DNA of 64,000 nucleotides from Heligmosomoides polygyrus polygyrus. Taxonomy: Eukaryota > Nematoda > Chromadorea > Rhabditida > Heligmosomidae. The translations under genes were made by a program, and so were the position numbers. Below, in pieces: positions 1 to 12,800 of the stretch. Positions within the stretch are counted from its first letter, which is position 1. The number at the start of each line of letters is the position of its first letter. The notes beneath the pieces are model-generated. The model searched no databases. It was not told where the DNA came from and saw only the letters and a list, made by a program, of their open reading frames with translations. The stretch covers positions 74,682,643-74,746,642 of the forward strand of contig OX377202.1 in assembly GCA_947396885.1 (NCBI GenBank), written 5' to 3'.

Positions 1-570
1 AAATCGCTGCGGTTATCTCAGGTGGTCCGAATTGACGCATTTCTCCTACATCCACAAAACCAATTTATTTCTTAAAGTGTTATACCTATCGCTTCTTTTA
101 TTGCCCTCTAAAGCAGTGTTGCAGAGAGCATGTAGCAACTCTTGACCGACCCAATACGGGGGAGGACTGAAATTCTAGGCGCTGATTATTCCTTTGTGCG
201 AAGGGCCTACCACTATCACTAATAGCGCAGCTGCCGACAGATCCGTTAATAACAATCAACCGCGTTCTCGGTGTCCCACCCATTGGATCCACCAACAGCT
301 GGCAATGTTTTGTTGATCCGGTGTTTTCTGAGTAAAATGTTCCTTGCGAGATTTTCATGTTGACGCAAGAACGCAGCTACTTAGAAACACGTATCTGTTC
401 CGCATAATATCCGCGTTTCTCCATGCCATTATTAGCCATGATCTGGCAAGGGGCACTGCTTGAAGGAAAATAAGTACCATAGGCGAAAAAGTGGGGTCTA
501 ATCTGTATACTTCCTCTTTTGCTGCTGTTCCACTTAAAGAACGCGCAGCGCTTTAAGGACTAGTCTAAAC
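1..570. other. No recognised feature
   Basis: No exon chain, RNA gene or familiar repeat was recognised here. The 86-codon open frame on the minus strand (98-358) has no family resemblance I can name and no supporting neighbours. Confidence 0.4.
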
Positions 571-795
571 AGGATACTATCTCAACGGTAGGTCGGAACG
601 GCGCAAGAGTTGTATATGGGCAGAACCGCCTCTCTCTGGGAAGTAACAAACTACAGGTATCTCGACCCCAATACAACTCTGCGCAAAGTTAGGGGCGACG
701 GAAGCCGCGTGTTGGCGCCATGTTGATTCACGCGCTCCACAGCTGACGGGCGCGCGCGGGATGAGGGCTCGTATCGCGATTCAGCGCAGTGCGCG

Positions 796-855
796 GGTGG
801 CGTAGTAGGGAAGCGCTCGGGCTCGTGAGTGAGGGCCGAGGGTTTGGATCCCGCG
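796..855 (+). other. tRNA-like unit (Pol III A and B boxes) in left arm of foldback A
   Basis: TGGCGTAGTAGG (798-809) fits the tRNA A-box consensus TRGYNNARNNGG. GGTTTGGATCC (841-851) fits the B box with one mismatch. The spacing suits an internal Pol III promoter. No full cloverleaf or CCA-ready acceptor was found, so it is a tRNA-derived promoter and not a tRNA gene. It points into the element. Confidence 0.55.
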
Positions 856-1089
856 GACTCCGTTCGTTTTGCACTTTTGCAAAATCCATGTTTATCATAT
901 AGGTAGTCCACCTAGGGGTATTATAGTGTGTTATAGAGCGTGTTTACATATAACATATGCTTCAAACTACAGATTAGCTAAAATATTCACTTCTGTGTAG
1001 CACTTGTTTGAAGCCTATTTTGTGTGACCGTAGTTATGTAACGATAGATATTTTGTGGCACTAGTTAAAGTTCTGACTCCACCGACAAG

Positions 1090-1430
1090 ACTTCGGTCAA
1101 AAAATCCGCTGAAGTTTTGTCTAGGAGGTTATTTGGGGTGCTGATCACGAATCCGTTTTTCACGATTCGGTCGGAGACCACCCATACCGTTAACAAGGGT
1201 GGTCCAGGCAGGGTCACCGATTTCGCTGAAACTTCGTCTAGTGGGGTTATTTGGGGTGCTGATCACGAATCTGACATCCGTTTTTCACGATTCGGTCGGA
1301 GACCACCCATACCGTTAACAAGGGTGGTCCAGGCAGGGTGCCCGATTTCACTGAAACTTCGTCTAGGGGGTTATTTGGAGTGCTGATCACGAATCTGACA
1401 TTGGTTTTTCACGATTCTGTCTCTACCTGC
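1090..1430 (+). repeat. Tandem repeat, ~117-125-bp unit, ~2.8 copies
   Basis: The phrase GTCTAG..GGTTATTTGG with the following GCTGATCACGAATC recurs at about 1119, 1236 and 1361. Between units lies a conserved stretch with CACCCATACCGTTAACAAGG. An inverted unit follows at 1495-1610. Confidence 0.8.
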
Positions 1431-1709
1431 CGTCATCGGCAGAAACTTTAAGAATGTAATCCTAGTGCCTTCCTGTATCTATATTATCCAGCCGAATCGT
1501 GAAGAACAGATATCAGATTCGTGATCAGCACCCCAAATAACCCCCTAGACAAAGCTTCAGGGGAATCGGTGACCCTTCCTAGACAACCCTTGTTAACGGT
1601 ATGGGTGGTATATTATATGTAAACATGCTCTATAACACACTATAATACCCCTAGGTGGATCACTATATGATAAACATGGATTTTGCAAAAGTGCAAAACA
1701 GACGCAGTC

Positions 1710-1771
1710 CGCGGGATCCAAACCCTCGACCCTCGCTCACGAGCCGGAGCGCTTCCCTACTACGCCGCCTG
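1710..1771 (-). other. tRNA-like unit in right arm of foldback A
   Basis: Reverse-complement counterpart of the unit at 796-855, with the same A-box and B-box words. It also points toward the centre, so the two would transcribe convergently. Confidence 0.55.
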
Positions 1772-2039
1772 TGCACTACGCGGAATCGCGATACGAGCCC
1801 TCATCCCGCGCGCGCCCTCAGCTGTGGATCACGTGAATCAACAGGGCGCCAACACGCGGCTTCCGTGGCCCCTAACTCTGCGCAGAATTGTATTGGGGGC
1901 GAGATACCTGCAGTTTGTTACTTCCCAGGGAGAGGCGGTTCTGCCCATATACAATCCTTGCGCCGTTCCGACCTACCGCTGAGATAGTATCCTGGTAAGA
2001 TCAATAGAACCATATTTATTAAGATAATTCAATAAAGTC

Positions 2040-2330
2040 AAATGGAATACTTTTCACGTCAAATTTGATACTTCTCACGTCGAATTGGACATTATTCTAA
2101 CCACACTTGATGCTTTTGAAATCATGGTGAACGTCTTCGAAATCAAAACTACCGTCTTTCGGTCAAACTAGAGGATCTCCTAGGAGCAGAATAATTTTTG
2201 TTCAAGGAAATTTAGGTATAATTTTCCTTGAATTTTTTAGTTGACCTGCCCGAATGATGGTATAATTTTTTAACCCTTCCACGACATTGTCTGACGATGT
2301 CGTCGGACACCATCATAAAAATAGTTCGTG
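2040..2330 (+). repeat. Repeat C half-copy (GAATTGGACA family)
   Basis: Starts with TTTTCACGTC/GTCGAATTGGACA words and continues into TTTTTGTTCAAGGAAATTT and its near-inverse AATTTTCCTTGAA. The same order occurs at 30236-31560 and 51270-51480, with inverted counterparts at 32870-32960 and 51880-52105. Only one end is present here. Confidence 0.55.
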
Positions 2331-3800
2331 GAAAGTTATCAAGCATTTAATAGGTCAATATTAATCAATGAGTCCACTAATATCTACGGTCAAGACAGTC
2401 CTTGGGAAACTTCATTCGTTACTGTTTTCATATTAAACAAATAATACAAATAAATTCAAATAATCAGCGCGCGGGAAAAATGCGCGCTGTCCCGCCACTC
2501 GCGGCAGTCACCCGAAAATCGCGCGTGCCGTGAAAGGGTTAACGGTACTTAGCGGGCTGGCGTCCGCTCCGAGATTGCACATGGTTTTGGGACACTCACA
2601 TAAACTCGGTCTTTGTGCCCTCATCCGTTGACCCCGAGGAGAGCACAGAACTAGGCAAGGGAAGGAACTCCAGGGTTCGGCTGATCTATCATACCCGTTT
2701 AAAGATACCTTGCCGGTGTGTAACGGGCAGCAGCCCACCTATGCCCGTGAATAAGCGAAGGCGGATTGGAGATATCCTCTTTCAGTCCACCGTAGACATA
2801 CGCAGGGGATCCGTGTGGGTCCTGCAAAGAACTTGTATTGGCAGTGGCAATCTTGCTCACATTTGCCAGGTTCACAGAAGCGGATGACTATTACTTAGAG
2901 AATGTATGACCCATTTTGGATCCAGCTCAGTGTTTGTTCAAAATTTTTTGACCCAAATGATGCATAAGCGCAGTTCGCTTCCGTTTAGCTGTAGGCCGAG
3001 AGAGATTGGTCCGGTACCTTCCTCGGTGAAGTCCGGCTTGCCGCAGGTAAATTAAGGCTGCCAGCTAAAGAAGATGGGGGGGGGGGTGAGTCCGTAGCTA
3101 GACTCGCCCTTTAGATGCGTCTTTAATTTGCCTTTCTTCTACGTCGAACTTGGTCTTTAGTGGATTTGAAAGGAGCAAAATCAGATCAGACATCTGCACG
3201 TCCTCTGCTAGTTTTTGTGCAGCTTTCGTCGGGGCATCGGCGTGTGCGGCGGATTTAAAAGTGTCCTCTGTTGGTAAAAAGATTTCTTAATGCAAAGCAC
3301 ATGCCAGTGGTAATTCCGCAGATTCATTCAGTCCACTGTAGTTGTGAGGTCAGAGGGGTAAGAGCAAGGATGTTCGATAATTTTTCCATGGCAATGACCA
3401 CTTACTACTAGGATGGGAAGTTCCATGTACAAAATCCCTCTAGGATCTCTTGCGAATGCAAAATCCGTCTCTTTCAGCATTTTTGTTCTGCTGAAGTGGG
3501 TGGGGTGCAGTCCTTGTTTAGAAAAAGGCTGGTGTTTCGTTCCAACAACCGCTACCATGAATTTGCGCGGGAATCCACTTTTTTGTATGAAGGCACATTT
3601 TAAAGGAAGTAGTGGGGCAATAGAGAGGGAGTTATAGCCCTCTCTAACGCGCTGGTTTCCAAGAATTAGGAGTGCTTCCAGAATTGTTCATAGGTTTCAC
3701 CTGCACTTGGGTTTCAAAACTGTGTGAGAGTTGTCCGTGGTTTCAACAATGCGTCGCTTCTAACAGCATTTACGAAATTTTATTTATTTTATTTTGTTTT
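2331..3800. other. Upstream region of CPT1; nothing recognised
   Basis: This should contain the missing first CPT1 coding exon (about 12 residues) or an intron leading to it, but I could not identify it. A poly-G run lies near 3077. No other exon-like or RNA-like signal stood out. Confidence 0.35.
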
Positions 3801-3804
3801 ACAG

Positions 3805-6800
3805 TCACTCACGATGGCGTTTCCGTCAGCTATGACCAGGAGCTTCTCCACGACATCTGGCACGCGTTTCAGCGGGGATATAAAAGAAGGATAGGACGCT
3901 TTAAGGTAGCGCCCATATTGCCCCAATCACCGCACTATGATTTCCAATGAGTTCGATTTCAGAACAACTTCATGGCTGGAATGTTTCCCGCGAACTCGGT
4001 CACCATCTGTACTGTGATAGGAGCACTCTCGCTGTTTTCCGTGTATCGTCGCGATCTATCGTTTGGCGTTCTTCCCTTCATTGAGTATCACATCCTTTAC
4101 TTTTTATTCGGGTAAGACCTGAGGCTATACGCTGAGCTGCTCAGCTTTAATCAATTCTACCTTTTCAGAGATGGGATTATCGGATTCTGCGTTTCCCTGC
4201 TCATTTCGGGAGCTCTCATCTGGTTCGTTCTTGTGCAGCTCTTGCGGTTAAGCATCAAGCTTTTGTTGTCGTACAAAGGATGGATGTATGAAGCGCCCGG
4301 GCAGCCAATATCGATGCCAACAAAACTATGGCTGGTAGGTCTTTTGCTCTTATACGTAGTAACAGTGCTAATTAATAAAGCGTTGCTTAACAACAATTGA
4401 GTGTGGCTAAGCTAGAACGCCCCAACTGTTAACTATTAGGTGCAAGGATTGTTTAAGGAAAAGCAAAGCATACCTATCGATTTTTCCCAGACAACTGTTC
4501 GGCTCTGATCGATACGTATCCTTCGCCCTGTTGCTCCCGCCTCAGCCGTCGCTCTTATCGCGAAGTATGAACAGGCCCTTGGGCGCGTTGACCGCGAATT
4601 TAGTCTTCGTTTTCCAGTATCGACTTGTGCAGTGTTTTATGGTCTTGCCCCACCGCTCTCAAACCCACAAACTACCATAGTGGGCGAATAGCAAACTACG
4701 AATGTCACATTCGTGGTCATCGCCACAACCAGTCCATTACCTAGACAAAGTTCGGCTGTTTTGAGTACCTGTGGAGTACAAAGAGTAGAATAGTGCTGTC
4801 CGTCGTATTCGTAAGATTTCCATCGCACTGCAATTCATGCTCCCGAGTAAATCTGCAGCTCGGGAGTTTTACAGTTTAGATCGGGATTTCTGTTTCATTG
4901 ATATTTGATTGTGCACCTGATGCACTGATGAAGTCGCTATTAAGACGTTTTATTTCAGAGTGTGTTGAACCTCATGTCCAAATCTGGACCAATGCTGCAT
5001 TCGTATCAAGGAGCTTTGCCGCATTTGCCTCTGCCTTCACTTGACGAGACCGTCGAAAAGGTGATCGGCATATATTTCTTATCAGAGCGAATTTGAGGCA
5101 GCGATATTTCTGCATGCTCTCGTTTTCCTATTTCTTCTTTGTAGCGGTACACAGAATCCGTTTTCAGCACTTGATCTCCATGAGACCAATTCTGGATGAC
5201 GAGGAGTACGCAGAGCTAGAACATCTGTCGGAAATATTCCGGAAGGGTGTTGGGCGTCGGCTACAGCGCTACCTTTCGCTGAAGTCATGGCTTAGCACAA
5301 ATTATGTAAGAATTTGCTTAATCAGCCTTTAGACACACATGTAGACCTGTGAAATGAACGTTCAGGTGACCGACTGGTGGGAAGAATTCGTCTACATGCG
5401 TCAACGTAGCCCCATAATGATAAACAGCAATTACTACGGCTTTGTAAGTTTGGTGTGGTTTTTGTAGAAATCGGATTCCACTCTTTCCCATTTACAGGAT
5501 ACTCTGAACGAGCATCCTACTCACAATCAAGGAGCTCGGGCTGCTAACGTTACATACGCAGCGCTTCAGTTTCGTCGGCAAGTGGAGCGACAAGAAGTTA
5601 CTCCTGTGAGCCCTTTTCGGTTTCCTTGTTGTTGGCATCAGTGCTCACGTATGGTACATTTCAATGTCTTGCATTTCAGTTTTCGATATCTCCTCGTTCG
5701 AAGGTGCCTTTCTGTACGATGCAGTACGAGCGCCTGTTCAATAGTTGTCGTATTCCTGGAGAAGAGGTAATTCGCATTACTTGCCTTATTTTTCTTTGTT
5801 TTAAGTAAGCCAATACGGAGACAAATGTGTTGTGGTCTGCGGTTATTAAATTTTTATGGGCATTGTTTGTTCTTTCAACGTTTCCGTGCATAACAGTTGA
5901 ATCTCTTGGGAATATTGCGTCCCTTGAAGAGTTATCCAAGTGGAGACCGTGGAGGCTACGATTTAACGTTAACGAATCCCAATGATTTATGCCAATATTT
6001 TTGCCACCGCTTCACCTAACAGAACCGCTTCGGCGCACATTTATTCGCAACTCGCTTTAGCCTTTCTACAGACAGGAGTTTGGTGTATTCCGAGGAAACT
6101 TTGTACCAGCTATCCTGTTGGAGAGGATTGTAATGCCTTTCTTTCTCAGTCCGGATATCGCCTATTAGGGTGAGGAGACTGTTTCTGCTGACGGCGTGGT
6201 AAAATGAGAACTGAAAGTTGTGTTCTCCCTATTTAGGATGGTTTACTTTTCCTTCTTCCATACTCCTGTCAATACCCATCATTAGAATAAGGGTAAAGAT
6301 AAAGATAGAGGCGTTGATCAGTCAGTTTTCGGAATGCGTCATGCAATATGCTCCTACTGATGTCGTAGGGGCAGTTTTGATGTGTATTTTGCCTTAAACC
6401 GTGAGTAATTACCAGCCAGTGCGCAGATCATAATGACTTGAACATTCAAGGACATGTCTGGTACCCCTCCTAAGCGGAGAATGGAAAGCTTGATTGTCTT
6501 GGAAGCGAACACCGATTTGAATTACGCGCAAACATCGGTGTCGGTGTCGGCTAATGAAGCGATTGATTCCATATGGGCGACCACGCAAGTAAAAGATCTT
6601 CAAACATTTTCTACGATACATGGTCTGTCACACTAACACATTGTCCACTCATTTGAGTGGACAGCAGAGAGGGCGTGTCGGACAGGTCCACTCATTTGAG
6701 TGGAGCAAGAAGTTTTGGGAATAACTTTCTTAATGGGTGTTTTTGTTCAATTTTCTTCTCAAATTCGCCAATTACAGTAACAAATCAATGTTGGGTTTAT

Positions 6801-9800
6801 GTAGGCACAAAAACTATTGGCTTTGTCGTAACCGACAAGACAAAAACTTTTCCCATTACTGAAAGGTAAGGAGCGCACATACATCTAGACGAGAATTAAT
6901 GCACAAACTGCAGATACAACATGAATTGAACACTTATATGAAACAACTTTGGCTCTGAGTGAGTGATTATGACAATAAACAAGCATTCAACAAGAACACT
7001 TCCTATCGTTGGAGCACCTCAGACAAACATATTTTTCGCAACTGGAGCAGCGCGTATGGACTCTCCTTTCTTCTTGGTAATACCTCTTCCCAGGCTACTG
7101 CTCAGTTTTTTATAGCATGTTCTTCTTGACTTTTGAGTCGGCATTAACGTTTTCTAAGGGGTGGCGATGTCCGTTCCTCCACGTGGTGCCACTTGAAACT
7201 ACTCGCTCTGCGAGTTAAGCCGAACACGGACACTCGATTGCAGGCGACAGGCCCTTGTGACAGGCCGGCCTACGAAGACCCATGTCACATCACATGGTGT
7301 ATGACAGCTCAAGTGTTTCGAGATAGTGCTACGGCGTCCGCGGGAGCCGACGCGCACTCGCAGAGCCCGGCGAGTGTGAGAAGTATGCGAGGGTCCCTGA
7401 TGCGAGGACGGCATCGGGGGCAACTGAGCTAGTCCGAAAGTCCCGTAACGTAAGCAGGACCCGCGTGGCAACGCTGAATGTGGGTACGTTGACGGGCCGC
7501 TCGTGCGAGTTGGTTGAAGCACTGGAGCGTAGAAGAGTTGATTTCTGTGCGGTGCAGGAGACGAGGTGGTCCTGCCGCAAGTCAAGGGACATAGGACGTG
7601 GCTTCAAGGCCGTTCTATGTGGAAGTCCCAGGACCACCAGTGGTGTCGGAATAATCGTCTCCGAACGATTTCGTGACTCGATTGTAAGCGTCGAGCGCTT
7701 TGACGATCGATTGATGAAGATCGTTGTCGCCGCGAAGGAGCGACTCTATCACTTCTTCTCTGCGTATGCTCCGCAGACTGGCTGCTCGGATCAAGCCAAG
7801 GAAGAGTTTTGGAGAAGACAGCAGAGGTACCGTCGAAAGATGTCATCATAGTCGCTGGTGACCTCAACGGGCACGTCGGCGCGACGAAAGACGGGTACGG
7901 CTGTCATGGTGGGTTCGGTTACGGATCGCGTAACGCAGATGGTGAGCGTATCCTTGAATATGCGGAATCGCACAACCTCACCATAGTGAACACCGTATTT
8001 CGCAAACGCGATTCCCACCTCATCTCGTTCTATAGCGGGAACACCAGAACTCAGATAGACTTTGTCCTTGTGAAGGATCGAGACCGAAGTCTTGTCACAG
8101 ACGCGAAGGTCGTGCCGTATGAGACGGTCGCCCCACAGCATCGACCGCTGATCTGTACTTTAAAGATCGCCCCTCCGAGGCTGAAGCAGGTCGAGCGATG
8201 CGGTGCTGCAAGAATCAAGTGGTGGCGAATGAAAGAGAAGGAAGCAGCTGTGATTTCTCGCGTGCGGTTACCGACAGTGACAACTGTCGACGACACTTGG
8301 GAGAAGGCCACCGACGCGATTCGTCACGCTGCACGATCGGAGCTCGGCGTCACGAAGCCTGGACGACGGAAGGTCGACAAGCAGGCCTGGCTGTGGACAG
8401 ATGACGTGAAAGCCAAAGTTCGAGAGAAGAAGACGCTATATCACGTGTTTCTCGGCGAAAAGACAGCCGATAACTGGCGGAAGTACCAAGAAGCGAAGAA
8501 AGCTGCAAAGAAGGCCGTGGCTGTTGCAAAAGCCACTCATTATGGAGATGTCAACGAGAAGCTCGAGTCGCGCGATGGTGAGCGGTATCTGTACCGACAC
8601 GCAAAGAATCGCCATCGCCAGACCGAGGACATCGAGAAGCTCTTCGGCATCAATGATGAAAACGGCCGTCTTCTTATGGACCGCAAGAAGGCATTGAAGC
8701 GATGGCGCGATTACTTTGAGGAAATCTCTACAGTAGAATTTCCTCATCCAGCCATCCCCTCAACGGCTCCAACCCACGGCCCCGTTCAGAAGATCACCGT
8801 GGAGGAGATTGAAGCGGCTTTGAAGAAGATGAGGCCAGGCAAAGCGACTGGGCCCGACGACGTGGCAGCAGAACTGTGGAAGTCGAAGTTTTGGTACCCT
8901 GCTAAGTGGTTGGCGAAGTTCTTTAATCAGGTTGTGGCGGAGGAAAAAGTGCCTGAGTGTTGGCGCCAAAGTACGACGATCCCGATTTGGAAGAAGAAGG
9001 GCAGTCCTGCAGACTGCTCCAATTACCGTCCGATTCGCTTGCTTTCGCACAGCATGAAGATCTTTGAGCGAATTGTCGATGGACGAATTCGGGACATCGT
9101 CCAGCTGTCCAGCAATCAGTGCGGCTTCGTGGCTGGCTGTGGCACCATTGATGCCATACACGCCGCCCGCCTCCTGATAGAGAAGCATCGCGAGAAACAG
9201 AAGGCAGTGCATATCGCCTTCCTCGACTTGGAGAAGGCCTTTGACCGCGTACCGCGTGAAGTGATATGGTACGCCTTGCGACATCATGGAGTTCCCGAAG
9301 AGCTCATAGAGTGGGTGCGAATTCTCTACTCTTGTCCAAAGAGTCGAGTGCAAGCTGCAGCTGGAACCTCGATGGAGTTCCCCATCTCTGTCGGGGTACA
9401 CCAGGGTTCTGCGCTTTCCCCACTCCTCTTTGTTGTCGTCATGGATGCCATCACACGAGATCTTCAAAAGCCCGTCCCTTGGACGTTGCTTTATGCCGAT
9501 GACGTGATGCTCGCTAGCGAAGATAAAGGTGAACTCGAGCGAGAGGTGCAAGCTTGGTGTGATCGCTTGGAGCGGTTTGGACTCAGATTGAACGTGAAGA
9601 AGACCGAGTATTTAACGACGGACGTTACCGAGTCCAGCTCCATCAAGGTTAACGGCATCGAGCTTCCACGCACTGCGGTCTTTAAGTACCTGGGATCAGC
9701 AGTCGCGTCTGACGGCAAACTGATGGTCGAAGTGAATTCACGCGTGAGTGCAGCTTGGTCCAAGTGGCGCTCGTTGACTGGGGTGCTCTGCGATAGGAAG

Positions 9801-12800
9801 ATACCGGAGCGCTTTAAGTCAAAGATCTACAGCGCGGTCATCCAGCCAGTAGCGATGTACGGCGCTGAGTGTTGGCCTGCGACCAAGGAAGTTGAAGCGC
9901 GCCTCAGCGTCATGGAGACGAAGATGCTGCGCTGGACGGCAGGAGTCACGCGCATGGACCGCATCCGAAACGATGCTATTCGGCAGAAGTTCGGTGTCGC
10001 GCCGACAACTGACAAGATGCGCGAAGCTCGCTTACGATGGTACGGCCACGTTCTGCGTGGAAAGGAAGATAGCGTCCGCAAGATAGGCCTTAGGTTCGAG
10101 GTGGTAGGAAAGCGGCCTAGAGGGCGCCCGAAGCAGCGCTGGGCTGATACGTTACATACGGACTTGAAAGCGGCTGGCGTCCACCCTGATCTAGCGCTGG
10201 ATCGGGAAAGGTGGCATCATGACACCAGAATAGCGGACCCCGCTACGAAGCGGGACAGACGCTGAAGAAGAAGAAGAAGAATTAACGTTTTCTAAGACTC
10301 TGTTTTGCTTTTCTGTTTTTTTTTCCGCGGGTGTCCACACAAATAAGTGGACACACCCGCACGCCAAAAAAAGCGGCCGACCGTCGCGCACACTGGGCGC
10401 GAAAACGCTTTCTACGTGAATGTGTTAATGGGCGAAGAGTAAGGGCTCCCGCATTTCCTTCATAATGTAATATTGCAGAAATGATATGTGTGATATTTTC
10501 ACTGCTTATTCGATCTCAGATGCTCGAATTTCAGTGTGACAAATTCTTCCACTGGGATGATTCCAAACATGTGGCAGTATACAACAGGGGCTGCTGGTTC
10601 AAGGTTATTGTGCACAACGGGAAACGGTTAGTCTATTTCTATTTTTTTAACAGCACAAGTACTGAGAGTAGCATAGCATTACCATTGTTAGGTACCTTGA
10701 ACCTTGCGAACTACAAGTTCAATTCGACGCCATTCTCGGCCAAGATCTGGTTCCTTTTCCCGGAGAGGTAGGCGCTGTTCTTTCACAAACTGCCAGTCTT
10801 AGGCAGCAAGCGCGTATTTTAAGGAACGAATGGCCGTATTAACAGCTGGAGAGCGCACTCACTGGGCTAGAACTCGTCGCTCATTTTTCCGATCTGGCAT
10901 TAACAGGACGAGTCTTAACGATATAGAGCGTGCCGCTTTCGTCTTGATTCTTGACGACGAGGAGGTTTCGTACGACAAGGTGAGCGCGCTTGTTATGTTA
11001 TACTCTTCCGTGTGGAGTTTAGAGGTAGCTTATTCAATGCAAACTTAGATGTCCTTCTACAGTTATAATATATACGTATCCGCATACGGTGGTTTGATTT
11101 TAGAAGTTTTTGAACAAGCCGGCAGGATTTTGTGGAAGAGAATGAGGACGAATCCCCTTTCTACACTTGTACTCCTTTATATTTCATTATTATTTTAACT
11201 GCTGCTAGCTCAAGTCGGTTATTATAAACGCTGTTTTTGAGCCAAGGTTTCCTTCCTTTCTACTTGCCCCACCAAGTGTGACTTTTAACGCATTGCTCTT
11301 CAAAAAAACTCCGTGCAGGCAGTGTGTATTTGGCCTGTACAAGGACTTTCGACCACCCAATTGATAAGTCAGTATTTTATCCTTTCCAAACAGGTCTGCT
11401 ACCAACTCACCCTCCCCGGATGGGCGAAAGGTTTGGCTGGTACGGGCGGGAACTATGAACCACTAACTGGGATTCGGCTGCACGCGATAATCGGCCCCTC
11501 TCCTCCCTATCACGCGCCCGTACAAAGGTTACGTGAAGATTTTTCGTTTTCATCGGCATTAGGCATTAATTTGTATTCTTTGCACGAATGACCCATTCGC
11601 TGCTGTCGATGTTGCGGAGTATGAACAGATCGAACAATGTTCTTGTCGTTTTGAAGTCGCGTCACGCAGTCATCCTTTTGCCCATACATTTTATTGGTTG
11701 ACATTGTAAGTACTGAGCACGAGGAGTTAACTTGGTTCCTGATAAAGCACTGAAAGAAGGCTGTTATTTGAAAGTAATAATTGCGCATTCATGATATTAG
11801 TTAGCCATGAAAGAGATCGCTAGATTGGAATTTTTCAAAAAGGCATCTGAAATTGCGTAGGAGTGATGGAGGTTGTAGACTGCACCATGACTGATCGTTG
11901 ACACATGCTCACATTCAGTCATCTGTGCGAACCACATTATTATTTATTTGAGACGTGAAGGCTTATTTGGGCTGCCGCGGTTTGCCTCTCTTACGTCTGT
12001 CATCTCAGCTTTCACACATGTTTTCCTATGTCTCTAGACTCAAGACCACATCACTGCTTAATACCCTTCTAAAGCTCGGAACTGAATGAACAACGTTTTA
12101 AATTTCGAGGAGTAATTCCTGCGACTAATGCATCTTATCCTTATTATGTCAACTCCTTTGTGTGCGTTAGTATACAAGAATCATTTCAGAATGATCCCAG
12201 CAAGCTGGATCATTGGGCTCATAATCTCCTGCACGGAAAAGGGTACAACAGATGGTTCGATAAATCTTTCAACATAATTATATCTAAAAACGCTCATGTT
12301 GGTGTAAACACGGAGCATTCCTGGTTCGTTTCGTTTTAGTGAAATTGTCCATATCGACTGATTTACCTTTGAAAAGCCACTTTTTCAGGGGAGACGCTGC
12401 TGTGATATCGCATTTCATGGAATGGATGGTGCTGCGTGACATAGCATATATTGGTTACGATGAAAACGGAAACACCAAGGGTGAACCGACACTGTCTTTG
12501 AAACCTGACCGACTCAAGTGGGAGATTCCGGACACGGCACTGGTATGCGTTTCTTTCATAAATCCGTTGGATTCAACCAAGTTTTAAACTCCAGGCAGCT
12601 ATTGACGTCTCAATGAAGGTTGCGCAAGACTTGATCGACGACGTGGAGATGGCTCTCCTGGTTTGGACCGACTACGGCAAGGGATTTATTAAGACGCTGG
12701 GCGTTTCGCCAGACGCGTATCTTCAAATGGTCTTGCAGTACACCTATTATAAGGTTTGGCTTACGCTATGTTGAACTCGCTCACGTTTATGGATTTAGAT

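Larger units (their letters stand above)
571..1996. mobile_element. Foldback element A with ~380-bp inverted arms
   Basis: The left arm (about 571-950) is the reverse complement of the right arm (about 1600-1996). Both outer ends read GATAGTATCCTG when oriented the same way, and both carry the same tRNA-like stretch. The core holds a ~120-bp tandem repeat (1090-1430) and an inverted copy of the same unit (about 1495-1610). A second copy of the right half lies at 48840-49499, so this is a dispersed family and not a local inversion. There is no transposase ORF; open frames in the arms are by-products of GC-rich repeat sequence. It is non-autonomous and the superfamily is not identified. Confidence 0.75.

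Noticed and set aside
1655..1987. Arg/Pro-rich open frames here, at 651-911 and at 49151-49486
   Set aside because: They resemble each other only because they lie in copies of the foldback A arm, which also carries a tRNA-like unit. No sign of protein selection.
5880..5960. Possible CPT1 exon after AACAG at ~5898
   Set aside because: It does not match the conserved CPT1 region expected next; the true exon 9 is at 10535-10626, beyond the RTE insertion.
8760..9551. 263-codon minus-strand open frame
   Set aside because: Exact antisense of the RTE reverse transcriptase; GC-rich codons leave the opposite strand open.
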